Shown here in pieces: positions 47,375 to 56,900 of a DNA stretch of 64,000 nucleotides (the stretch's first letter is position 1; every line of letters starts with the position of its first letter). The stretch spans positions 5,084,001 through 5,148,000 of the forward strand of contig BSYQ01000008.1 in the NCBI GenBank assembly GCA_030272585.1. The letters are read 5' to 3'. Made by a program: the position numbers and the translations under genes. Under the pieces are notes generated by a model, which was given only the letters and a program-made list of their open reading frames with translations, ran no database searches and was not told the origin of the DNA. The DNA is from Bryopsis sp. KO-2023. Its lineage: Eukaryota > Chlorophyta > Ulvophyceae > Bryopsidales > Bryopsidaceae.

Positions 47375-49919
47375 TGTTCTCCCGAATACACAAGACAGCC
47401 CTCCGTAAGAGGAAAAAATCCTTCAACATACGTGCAACCTTAATCTGATCAACCCTATTGAAGAGAAAGAAAAGATTGCGACAACGGAAAAACTCTGACC
47501 AGCGAATACGCAAAAAATTATATGCCGGACACACATAAAGAAAATGGAACTCATCCTCCACTACCCCAAAACCACATACCCTGCAGAATCGTAATTCCCG
47601 CACCACAAGAGGATGTTGTAACCGACCCGAATCTACCTGAAGACCATGAACCCCCGCCCGAAAGGCACAATAAATTTTTCGCAGAGAACTTGTCGAAAGG
47701 ACAGAAAGGCAATCCAAGAATCGAATATTCCGTTTGATTTGACTAAAAAAATATCGAACATGGGACTTCTCCGACGAAAAAGTCAACCTCGAAAAATGAT
47801 TCTTAAAATTAGAAGACCACAGCCTAATATCAATAATGCTCTTTCCAGAAAAAGAAATTAAGTGCTCTTTCACCAAAGACTCAACCCTGACCACCCAAGA
47901 CGAACCACACCTATGTTCATCCAAAAGACTATTAAAAATAGCCTTAGATGGATGTTCCTCAGGAAGAGAAAAAAGTTTATTCCAGAATCTAAAAATTAGA
48001 CGCCTAAAAAAAAACTCTAAAGGGTAAGTCCCCATATCCGCATATAACACCTCCGTGGGAGCACGCCGAGGCAAATTTAAACAAAACCGTAAAAAAGCCA
48101 AATGAGACCGCTCAAGCGAATCCCTCTGTCCTTTAGTCAAAAACAAATACCAAATAGCACTCCCAAAATTTATTGAACCAAAAACGAATTGTTTAAACAA
48201 ATTATATTTAACCCGAGGATCTTCAATTTTATGTTTCGACAAATGACTATAAAGCAATCCAAGAGAAGAAGACATTTTACGACCAATATGTTGAAAGTGC
48301 GGTAAGAAAATGTTTGACCCAGTACCAAAAAAAACCCCTAAATAGCGAAAAGTTTTAGTAGCCGTTATAAAAGAATCACCAATCTGTACTCCATGAACAT
48401 TAGGAAAGTTAATCACCACCACACCCCTTTTCGAAACGTTCTCAGCAATCCCCCAACTAGCAGAACAACCCGCTAAAGCGTCATTAAGACAATTCAAATC
48501 TTCCGTATACTGAATCGGAATCATAGTATCATCAGCAAACGCTAACGCCGGAATACATACATTATCAAAAGAAATAGGTCTAATCCCAGAATGTTCAATA
48601 GCACGAATCAAATTATCATGATAAGCCTTATATAATTCCGGACTAAGAGGACAACCCTGACGTACCCCTCTACCTTGAATAAAATTATTCGAAACACCAG
48701 AAGTACATCGAACTCGAGATATAGCATTCGCATAAATAAAAGCCAAAACCTTCAAAATCTTGTCTGGCACCCCAGTCCTTGCTAACTCAAAAAAGAGATG
48801 GGGATGAGAAACTCGATCAAAGGCTTTTAATAAATCTAAGAAGATTAAAATTAACCCCTTCTTAGATTTTTTTGACAGAAAAATAAGAGCCCAAACCGAG
48901 AAGACAAAAAATTCCGGTAAGCAAAATTTACCAAAACCCCCTTGACAAACATGTCTAATCGTAGAAAAGGGATCTTGGACACGATTCAAAAGTACATAAG
49001 CAAAAAGCTTGTATATATGAGGACTAATAGTCAACGGCCTAAAACTGGAGGGATCAAGACGACTACCTTTGCCTTTATAGACTGGAACAAGTTCACCTAA
49101 TAACCAGGAAAATGGAACTGCTTCCTCTTGTAAACATCTAGAAAAAAGGGTAGATAGTACTTCACACCAAGCTAATCTCAGAGGCTCGCAATCATTTCTA
49201 AAGAGAGTAGATGGCCAAAGATCATGACCGGAAGCCCGACCATGTTTTAACTTCAAAATAGCACTATTAATCTCCTCAATCTCAACTGGCCTAGACAAAG
49301 AAAGTAATTGAGAAGGGGACATAACCACATCAGGAGGAAAAAACCCAGTAGAATCGGTTCGAAAATCCCTCAAATCACTCATAGGACTAAAAAAAGTTTT
49401 ATAATATTGCTCCCACTCAAGTAAGGAAATACAGTTTCTCTCACAACCAGAGCGATTTCGGGGATAAAAAAGGCGGAAAAAACGTTTGGGGTCCTCATAG
49501 TATAATGAGGTCATCCTTTTACCTTGAGAGGAAGAATACGCTTTCCTCTTAGTCCGCAGCAACGAATAAAACCGATTACGCAAAACCCGTGCATAATCTG
49601 ATCCACCATTAGTTCTGCAAGCACGACGGTAGACTTGGCGTGCATGATAACAGTCCCTATCAAACCAAGGTTGGCATCGAGAAGATTTCTGGGAGCCCCA
49701 TGTCAGTAAACTATCCACATGAGTCTTAAGAGCCAAAAAAGCCTCGTCAACTGTAGACGACTCCCGAATAGCTTGCAAAATGAGTGGCAATTTAACCGAA
49801 AAACCTTCCCAAAACCTATCAGGACTATCCTTAGACCAAATTACTCGCCGCTGTACACAACCACCCACGGCATCAATCAACCACCGTAAAGAAATCCACT
49901 GATCCACTGATCGAAGCAC
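47355..49919 (-). CDS. LINE reverse transcriptase (5'-truncated ORF2)
   Basis: An uninterrupted frame of more than 850 residues. The N-terminal part has the PWFDRDC(Y)xAR-type block found after the endonuclease in LINE ORF2s. The RT core follows: LLGELVPVYKGKG, FRPLTISPHIYKL, FLDLLKAFDRVSHP, GVRQGCPLSPELY and the catalytic LAFADDT, then the thumb-like KTFRYLGV. The C-terminus has CRVC(x9)HFLYVC, a CX2CX9HX4C knuckle. Endonuclease and any ORF1 are missing, so this copy cannot move on its own. The intact frame suggests recent insertion. Its stop is overlapped by the dUTPase start. Confidence 0.9.
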   Translation of the reverse strand: MLRSVDQWISLRWLIDAVGGCVQRRVIWSKDSPDRFWEGFSVKLPLILQAIRESSTVDEAFLALKTHVDSLLTWGSQKSSRCQPWFDRDCYHARQVYRRACRTNGGSDYARVLRNRFYSLLRTKRKAYSSSQGKRMTSLYYEDPKRFFRLFYPRNRSGCERNCISLLEWEQYYKTFFSPMSDLRDFRTDSTGFFPPDVVMSPSQLLSLSRPVEIEEINSAILKLKHGRASGHDLWPSTLFRNDCEPLRLAWCEVLSTLFSRCLQEEAVPFSWLLGELVPVYKGKGSRLDPSSFRPLTISPHIYKLFAYVLLNRVQDPFSTIRHVCQGGFGKFCLPEFFVFSVWALIFLSKKSKKGLILIFLDLLKAFDRVSHPHLFFELARTGVPDKILKVLAFIYANAISRVRCTSGVSNNFIQGRGVRQGCPLSPELYKAYHDNLIRAIEHSGIRPISFDNVCIPALAFADDTMIPIQYTEDLNCLNDALAGCSASWGIAENVSKRGVVVINFPNVHGVQIGDSFITATKTFRYLGVFFGTGSNIFLPHFQHIGRKMSSSLGLLYSHLSKHKIEDPRVKYNLFKQFVFGSINFGSAIWYLFLTKGQRDSLERSHLAFLRFCLNLPRRAPTEVLYADMGTYPLEFFFRRLIFRFWNKLFSLPEEHPSKAIFNSLLDEHRCGSSWVVRVESLVKEHLISFSGKSIIDIRLWSSNFKNHFSRLTFSSEKSHVRYFFSQIKRNIRFLDCLSVLSTSSLRKIYCAFRAGVHGLQVDSGRLQHPLVVRELRFCRVCGFGVVEDEFHFLYVCPAYNFLRIRWSEFFRCRNLFFLFNRVDQIKVARMLKDFFLLRRAVLCIRENNAAGSS

Positions 49920-49957
49920 TTTTTCATTTTTTTTATCATTTGTCAGACTCCAAAGCC

Positions 49958-50473
49958 TTCATAGCATCCAGGAAAATTGCATCAACTCGAACCAAAAAAA
50001 AGAAAAGGACCAGCACATGAGGCTTTTGCACATGCGGACCTTGACGTGCGTGTGGATCTTCTTCAATTTCGATGTTCGAAAAATCTTGTTGTCAATTTGA
50101 TCTGGGTGATTCAGCACAGTGGCTATTCTGCAGTGTCATTGTGAGTTTGAGACTTCTTCTGACAGAAATTGGGATTGGCGAAATGCTCGATCATTGCAGG
50201 ATGTCGGTGCCCCTATCAATAAGCCTCTCAATATCAAGAGGCAATTGATTTTCCTGGAAGACCTCTCCAGTCGAGAGGAAAAAAATAATGAAGGATCGAA
50301 CACAATGGATATCTCCAACATGCTCTCATGCTCAAAACCAAAAAGAATTACAGAATAAGCGCCACGCCGAAAAATTTGTCAGAACTATTATTAAAATCTA
50401 AGTGGCTGATCACTCTGCCAGAGAAAATCCATTGTCCAGTGATACTCCGGCAACTGAGTTCGACGAATCATCA
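49958..50473. other. Spacer between the LINE and dynein copy 2
   Basis: No supported feature. It may contain unrecognised 3' sequence of the inverted dynein copy. Confidence 0.35.
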
Positions 50474-51550
50474 TCAAGAAGTTTGTAGAATGGCTGTTAG
50501 TTGCCAGCACACCCCGTCCATCGCCTGTCCTGTAAACTGGGCAGTTGTAGTGCTGGTATTGGGCAGAGATGGAAACGACTTAGATTGGTGATTTTTTCGA
50601 TGGGGATCAAGCCAAGATCGAAAGAGCAACAACAGACAGTGCCAAGCAGTGCGAAGTCCAGGCAGCGATGGAGATGGACAAACATATTTTACCTGATCGA
50701 TCAGGATATCATGGAGTGCCATTGTAAACGCTCCCACGTAAGAATTGACACCAACACTGATGAGCATGTCCCAAGTAAGCTTGACATACGCATCCCCGAG
50801 CACCGTCGTGGACTGGGTCCATCGACCTTTCTTCCCCCGAAGCCCCCCGATCAGCTTCTCAGCTCTTTCGAGCTTCTTGGTACCAAATTCGACCTCATCT
50901 TCCAATCGAGTTTTCTCTTTCACAGAACGGTCAAGCCGTTGTTCGAGGGTCTCCATTTTGTCCATCAATTTTGCTTGCTTCGCCTAAAAAGGAGAAACAG
51001 AGCTCTTGAAGTTCACTTTTCATGTAAGAGTGTTTATCGTTGCTTCAGCCTGCCTTTCTAAAGAGGTCTCACCTGAAGCACTGTCATCACTTCATTATAC
51101 TGTCCCTCTGCGTCCGCGAGCGTTGCTTTCTTCGGGGCTACCACTTTTACTAGTTTATCGAAATCATCCATCGCACATGCCCACTTACACTGACCTTTAG
51201 CAGCCGAAAACGCCTTCGCAGCGTTCGCGGGCGTGAAATTGGGGTTGGAGGTGTAGTTTTTTGGAATCCTTTCCATGATCTTTGGCGGAAAATTGTCTTT
51301 GTCCTACACTTTGAGCTTTACAACGAATTGAGGGTCTCCCAACAAACGTTTCGAAGGCTCCCAGTAGTCGTCGATCTTCTTCCCAGGCCTCGATGGATCG
51401 TTCACCCTGAAACACCAAGCATTGCGTTACTACGAGTTGCCTAGTGCATGTTCATTCCAACAACAAAAAAATGGAAACTAGTCCTGCACGTTCTCGAAAC
51501 GAACTCTGTCAGGATTAGTTCATATCTTAACGTGGGAAACACACTTTCCA
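50474..51550 (-). pseudogene. Dynein heavy chain copy 2, distal part (stalk to AAA5)
   Basis: The minus-strand continuation of the dynein copy interrupted by the LINE and gypsy. It matches copy 1 at very high identity, including the intron between the microtubule-binding-domain exons. Exons: the MTBD exon (about 51411-51075, RKN/NPNFTP, CKWACAMDDF, KVVAPKK) and the second stalk helix into AAA5 (from about 50990, RLEDEVEF, LIGGLRGKKGRW, SYVGAF). It keeps the AAA5 start that copy 1 lost. A TAG at 51304-51306, where copy 1 has TAT, ends the MTBD exon frame. Pieces beyond about 50474 are not recognised. Confidence 0.85.
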
Positions 51551-51885
51551 TCCAGGACATTGTTGGTCTGGGGTAAAGGAAGTGTTGCAGGTTTTGATTG
51601 AATGGGAACAATATTCGGGAATTGGTTTAAATTTTTCCAAAACGATTCTGATGGTTTTTTTTTCAGCAGCTTATGTCTTCTTCTTTTCATTTTCATGAGC
51701 ATTCTATACCAATTTCAGAGGACCATACATATTTAGGAATTCGGTTATCATCAAGTTCTCATCATCCTTTTTTGTCGCATATTGATTATGTTTTAGCACA
51801 GTGTCGGAAAGCAATGGGGTTTGTTTTGTCGCGTCTTTTTGCTCTGAAAATTGAGGATCCAAAAGTAGCATACAATCTTTTTAAG
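51551..51885 (+). mobile_element. LINE fragment 2, 5' part
   Basis: The 5' side of a LINE inserted in a dynein intron, then split by the gypsy. A frame covering about 51673-51890 reads ISEDHTYLGIRLSS and KIEDPKVAYNLFKVYV, matching the thumb region of the dUTPase-bearing LINE (FRYLGVFF, KIEDPRVKYNLFKQFV). The junction with dynein intron sequence is at about 51550. Confidence 0.8.
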
Positions 51886-51890
51886 GTGTA
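51886..51890 (+). repeat. Gypsy target-site duplication, left (GTGTA)
   Basis: GTGTA directly precedes the 5' LTR and recurs directly after the 3' LTR at 59775-59779. Removing one copy and the element restores the LINE frame (FKVYV|LGSIGY). Confidence 0.95.
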
Positions 51891-52112
51891 TGTAACAGGT
51901 TGTAGCGAATCAGAAAGGCTACATCATGTCAAACCATATCTTGTCAAACTTAGATGTTCTGAGTGACAGCTAGCATCACTAGCTAGCTAGCTGCTGGATG
52001 CTAGTTGTCAAACCCACAGCACGAGTGGGTTAGGGTATATATGTTGTTGAGAACATCTTGTAAGCAGTATTATCCTTCGGGTTATTCCTTTCCGTTCTGT
52101 CCATTCGTTACA
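51891..52112 (+). repeat. Gypsy 5' LTR, 222 bp
   Basis: Starts TGTAACAGG and ends CGTTACA. Contains a (CTAG)n palindromic stretch near 51975-52000 and a TATATATG motif near 52040 that could serve as a TATA box. Matches the 3' LTR base for base as read. Confidence 0.95.
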
Positions 52113-52126
52113 TTGGTTTCGGAGCT
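52113..52126 (+). other. Gypsy primer-binding site
   Basis: TTGGTTTCGGAGCT directly follows the LTR. It matches the initiator-Met tRNA primer-site pattern TGGTATCAGAGC at 10 of 12 positions, so tRNA-iMet is the probable primer. The two mismatches leave another tRNA possible. Confidence 0.55.
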
Positions 52127-52375
52127 TAGGGCACGACAAGATTGTGCTAGATCAAGTTGGACCGTGGATGGAATCAGAACAACGTGCGGTTGAGGGCAGG
52201 ACTGAAAGAAGTACACAGCACGAGGAAGACCCGAGAAGGTTTACGCTACCCCACACCTTGCGGTTCCCAGAAACGGTGATAAGATTGCCGTCCCCTCCAC
52301 CGCAGGAGCCGACCCAACGTAGGCAAGAGCCCGTAAGGGAACCGTTGCGGGAGCTCTCTTTGAACCCGACACTGT

Positions 52376-52876
52376 ATGGATCCACCATTCCCTCTGGACC
52401 TCCCTGAACCTCCTACCGCTGCGGAGTTACACCCACTGGCTAACGTGAACCCACCTATCGACCCGCTACCGGACTTTCAAGTCAACAACCCATTGCTGCC
52501 AGCGGTGCTGCAAGGACAACCGCCTAGGCCGCAAGTGCAGCTCAGCTACCACGTGGATATTGTGAACCGTTGGGGAGATCCTGTTCCGGATATACCTCGG
52601 GAGTATTTAGAGGTTGTACCGTTCCACAACCACTACGAACTCTACCTTGGAGGACATCGAGGTGCAGGTGGTCCTGCCGTTACCTACGTTCCGTGCCGCA
52701 ATCCTCATTGCGCAGAGTTGGCCCGACACGTGAACGAATTGAGGCAGCACGGCTACTATCCAGTCCCTTACCACGGACACTTTAGATTGCAAGTGGGAGA
52801 CGTAATCCGATACATACCGTGCCTTGATCACGCTTGCCACCGTTTGTACCAATATCTCCATGGCCGACCACAATGA
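52376..52876 (+). CDS. Gypsy leader ORF with a duplicated Cys/His module, 166 aa
   Basis: Lies between the primer site and gag, and ends 17 nt inside gag in another frame. The N-terminal 60 residues are Pro/Leu-rich. The C-terminal half holds two related modules: PFHNHYELYLG with YVPCRNPHCAEL, and PYHGHFRLQVG with YIPCLDHACHRL. Each has HxH followed about 20-25 residues on by PCxxxxC, a plausible metal-binding unit. I do not recognise the family. Position before gag is unusual for Ty3/gypsy elements. Clean frame and internal repeat structure argue that it is translated. Role unknown: RNA binding or an accessory regulator are both possible. Confidence 0.65.
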   Translation: MDPPFPLDLPEPPTAAELHPLANVNPPIDPLPDFQVNNPLLPAVLQGQPPRPQVQLSYHVDIVNRWGDPVPDIPREYLEVVPFHNHYELYLGGHRGAGGPAVTYVPCRNPHCAELARHVNELRQHGYYPVPYHGHFRLQVGDVIRYIPCLDHACHRLYQYLHGRPQ

Positions 52877-53933
52877 GCAAGGGCAACATGGGGGGGACCC
52901 AGCTGCAGCCTTCGACCTACAAGCTATGCAGCAAACGATACTACAGCTCCAAGGCGAACTGCAACATCTACGACAGACGGCAGACCACGCAGAGGCTAAC
53001 AGGAATGCTCAGCTACAACAAGCGATTCACCAAGTGGTGCAACAGCAGCAACAGCCGGCCCCTGCACTGAATAGGGCTCGTGCTACTCCACCAGAAACCT
53101 GGCATGGAGAGCCAAGGGATTTGCCGTTAAACGAATGGCAAGTCCAGCTTCAAACTTATTTCGAAGTGACGGCTACGCATGACCCACAGCAACAGGTGTT
53201 GGTTGCTGCAGGGAACCTGAGAGGTGCAGCAGGAACCTGGTGGCGTGCTCGGTTTGAAGCGTCGGTGGCTGGAGATAGAGCATTGCCGGGCACGTTGGAG
53301 GCTCTCATTAGAGACCTACGGCAACAATTCGGAAGAGCTCACGAAAATCGAAATTTCCGAAGGGATTGGGCGCAACTGCGACAAGGAGAGACATCCGTGG
53401 CCGACTATACGCATAGGTTCCGTCGCCTCATGCTGCAAATAGAGGACAGCAATCCCGGGGAGAAACTCTTCCGTTATTTGGAGGGGTTGAATGTGCGATT
53501 GCGAATGAAGGTGGAGGTAGAAGCTCCGCGAGACCTCGAGCATGCTATGGAGTTAGCGGCCACATGGGAAGGACCACAGGAGTATTACAGGCGAAGCCGA
53601 GAAAGGGGCAGAAGCGGGAGCCGTCGAAGAGAAGAGTCTAAGGGACGAAGTAGCAGCAGACACAGGAGTGGCAGCCGAGGAAGGAGCAGGGACCGGGACT
53701 ACTCCTACGACTATACTCCTGCTACATCTCAGCACTACAGCGGAGACCGAATGGAAATGGGGAGCACCCAACATAAACGAGTCCACTGGGCGGACCAGAA
53801 ACGAAGAAGACCAAGGTCAGGAACCCCAGTACCAAATCGATCTCGCAGCAACAGCCGTGATCGACCCGAGAGACGAAGATGTTTCCGTTGTGGGAAGATG
53901 GGCCATTTGAAGGCCCAATGCCGGGAAAACTAA
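52860..53933 (+). CDS. gag: Gypsy Gag polyprotein, 357 aa
   Basis: Structural protein of the virus-like particle. ATG at 52860 (MADHNEQGQ). A Gln-rich coiled segment (residues about 25-80) is followed by the retrotransposon-gag domain, with PETWHGEP, NEWQVQLQTYFEV, GAAGTWWRARFE and a LRQGETSVADYTHRF block. An Arg/Ser-rich basic region and one CCHC zinc knuckle follow (CFRCGKMGHLKAQC), just before the stop. The last 55 nt overlap pol in the -1 frame. Confidence 0.9.
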   Translation: MADHNEQGQHGGDPAAAFDLQAMQQTILQLQGELQHLRQTADHAEANRNAQLQQAIHQVVQQQQQPAPALNRARATPPETWHGEPRDLPLNEWQVQLQTYFEVTATHDPQQQVLVAAGNLRGAAGTWWRARFEASVAGDRALPGTLEALIRDLRQQFGRAHENRNFRRDWAQLRQGETSVADYTHRFRRLMLQIEDSNPGEKLFRYLEGLNVRLRMKVEVEAPRDLEHAMELAATWEGPQEYYRRSRERGRSGSRRREESKGRSSSRHRSGSRGRSRDRDYSYDYTPATSQHYSGDRMEMGSTQHKRVHWADQKRRRPRSGTPVPNRSRSNSRDRPERRRCFRCGKMGHLKAQCREN

Positions 53934-56900
53934 AATGGCCGGGAACCGGAGGGGTTCCTGGCCTGCGACTTTTGGCGAAAGAGGACAGTAGTAAAGCAGA
54001 GGTGGCCCGGTGTAGCCACTCTTATGAGGCGGCTGCAGAATGGCATGTCGCAGAAGACCAAGGACGAAAGAGTGGACGAGGACAAAGTGTAGCCTCACCA
54101 CAAGTGACGGGAGCAGTGCCAGTAGTGGCCACTCGCGTGGAAGAAGACAAATTGCATAATCTGGAGTCAAGTGTAGCCGGATGTGCGGGAGTGAAGAATC
54201 TGCAGAAAGAAGAGAAAGAAGTGCTGTCAAGTAGCAGGCGGACCCAAGAGGAGCCTGTTGATAGCAGTAGCAGGCGGACCCAAGAGGAGCCTGTTGATAG
54301 CAGTAGCAGGCAGACCCAAGAGGAGCCTGATGTATGTGTGGTTCCACGAGAGGAACTAGGAAATTTTTCCAATGGGAGTATCCAACAGGAACCCACAATA
54401 TTTGGAAGTGGATGGACACTGGAGGTGATGGAGAAGTTTTGTACTAGGGGTTCTCAAGGAGGCCTGGAACCTGTCAGACCTATGAGGCTAGGGAATGCCA
54501 CCAATGCTGAAAAAGGGATGTTGGTGACTGTGGGAACAGTGGATGGTAAAGAAGCCAAAATACTGATCGACTCTGGAGCCTCGAACAACTTCATATCCAA
54601 AGAATGGTTGGTTAAAAACCAAGTGACCCCAAGCGAGTCGCAGCATCCCACGAAAGTACTTCTTGCTGACGGAGAGACTGCGGAATGTAGCAGTCGCCAG
54701 CTGGAAGCTACGGTCTCACTAGGGCAGTTTACCTCCGTGGAGGTGCTACATGAGATCACCATGGGCAACTATGACCTTATCCTAGGAATGACCTGGTTGC
54801 AGCAACATAACCCCGTCATTGATTGGAAAAGAAAGATGGTCACCCTTCTACAAAATGGGTGCCGACACCGCCTAAAAATGCGACGCTGTGACCCCGAGTT
54901 GCAGCAAGAAGGACCGGAGTTGCTGTCAGCATTACAAATGCGGGCAGTAATAAGAAAAGGAGAGCCTGCTTTCTTAGTCCAAGTGTTTGCAGCAAAAGAG
55001 GATAACCTACTAGCAGGAGCTCCTAAATGCCTGGAAAAGAAAGAGGAATCACAACGATTGGAGCAGCAAATTAGGAGTGAGTTTGGCGAATTATTTCGGG
55101 ATGAGTTACCAAGCGAGCTACCCCCGGACCGAGGCGTACGTCATAAGATAGAGTTAGTGGAAGGGGCCGTCCCGCAGAAGAAAGGGTTGTATCGACTCAG
55201 CATCACGGAGCAGAAAGAACTGAAGAAGCAACTCGTTGAGTTGCTTGAACAAGGCTTCATTCAACCCAGCAAGTCGCCATGGGGAGCACCGGTGATTTTT
55301 GTTCCCAAGAAGAATGGCAAGCTAAGGATGTGCGTCGATTATAGAGCCCTAAACAAACTCACTATTAAAAATCGCTACCCCATCCCAAGGATAGAGGACC
55401 TCATGGACCAGGTACAAGGGTGTAAGGTCTTCAGTAAGATTGACCTTTGTTCTGGTTACCACCAAGTACGTCTCGAGCCTGAAGATTGTGAGAAAACGGC
55501 ATTCCGCACGCGCTATGGACTCTACGAGTACGTGGTGCTACCCTTTGGGCTCACAAACGCTCCTGCCACGTTCATGAATACTATGCACCATGTGTTGCAC
55601 GAGTATTTGGACGTTTTCTGTGTTGTCTATTTGGATGACATACTAGTTTACAGTCGGAGTTGGCGGGAACACAAAGGGCATCTACGGAAAATCTTCCAGG
55701 TGCTACGGGAGCAGAAACTCTATGTTTCTAACAAGAAGTGTGAGATTGGCAATACCAAGGTGGAGTTCCTCGGACATGAGATCAGTGCTTTGGGAGTTGG
55801 AGTATTACAGGAAAAGATCCAGGTGATTCGGGAGTGGCCTGAACCTCAAACATTAAAGGAGCTCCGATCGTTTTTGGGCCTAGCTAATTACTACCGCCGT
55901 TTTATCAAAGGCTTTTCTGCCATAGCTCAGCCCTTGACCCATTTACTCAAACAAAGCACAGAGTGGAAGTGGGATGAGGCTGCGACTACTGCAATGGCGA
56001 GTTTGAAGGAGGCCCTCGCCAACGCACCAGTCTTGTTGATTCCTAATCCAGCGCTCAAATTTGAGGTGACCACCGATGCCTCCGACCATGCAGTAGGAGC
56101 GGTGCTTACCCAAGATCAAGGACATGGACAACAACCTGTGGCCTATGAAAGCCGGAAACTTAATCCCGCGGAATTAAACTATGCTACCCATGAAAAGGAG
56201 CTTCTTGCTATAATCCATGCTTTGAGGACTTGGCGACATTACCTCGATGCTCAGGAGTTTGTGATCTATACTGATCACGCGCCATTGCGTTATCTACAGA
56301 CACAACCAAATCTTTCCAAGCGCCAAGCTCGCTGGATGGAGGTGTTGCAGGAGTTTAAATACGAAATTAAGTATCGTCCAAGAAAGGAGAATGTAGTAGC
56401 CGACGCGCTAAGCCGTGCCACACACCAAAAGGTCCGAAAGGAGGAGCTCTTTGCCACAGTAGCAGGTGCTACCGTCTTCCAGGAAAAGGTGAAGAACGCA
56501 TATATGGAGGACCCGCTTTGCAACACTTTAATTGTTGCAGCACACAAGCCACCGCATGTGCGGTGGGATGGAGTCCGGTTGTGGCGGCACGTCGCTGGAA
56601 CCTGGAAATGGTGGATACCCAGGAGTATGCAAGCAACCGTTTTACAGGAGTGTCATGACTCTGCCTTAGCTGGACATTTTGGGCGTCGCCGTACCCTTTT
56701 TCGGGTGCAGCAACACTACTTCTGGCCCAAAGTATCGGCAAGTGTGCAGCGGTATGTGGCTACTTGTTTGGCTTGTCAACGCAATAAACCCTCTACTCAA
56801 AAACCGATGGGTTTGTTGCAACCTCTTCCTGTTCCAGATGAACGTTGGCAAGACGTGGCGTTAGACTTCGTGGGTCCATTACCCACCACTGCTGCAGGCC

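Larger units (their letters stand above)
46914..49957 (-). mobile_element. 5'-truncated LINE with a downstream dUTPase ORF
   Basis: A minus-strand non-LTR retrotransposon of about 3 kb. It contains the post-endonuclease region, reverse transcriptase and C-terminal zinc knuckle, then a dUTPase ORF and a T-rich 3' end (46914-46940 on the complement). No endonuclease domain is present upstream; the frame opens after a stop near 49957, taken as the truncation point. No clear target duplication was found. Its RT is related to the LINE fragment at 51551-60697, but that fragment has no dUTPase. Confidence 0.75.
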
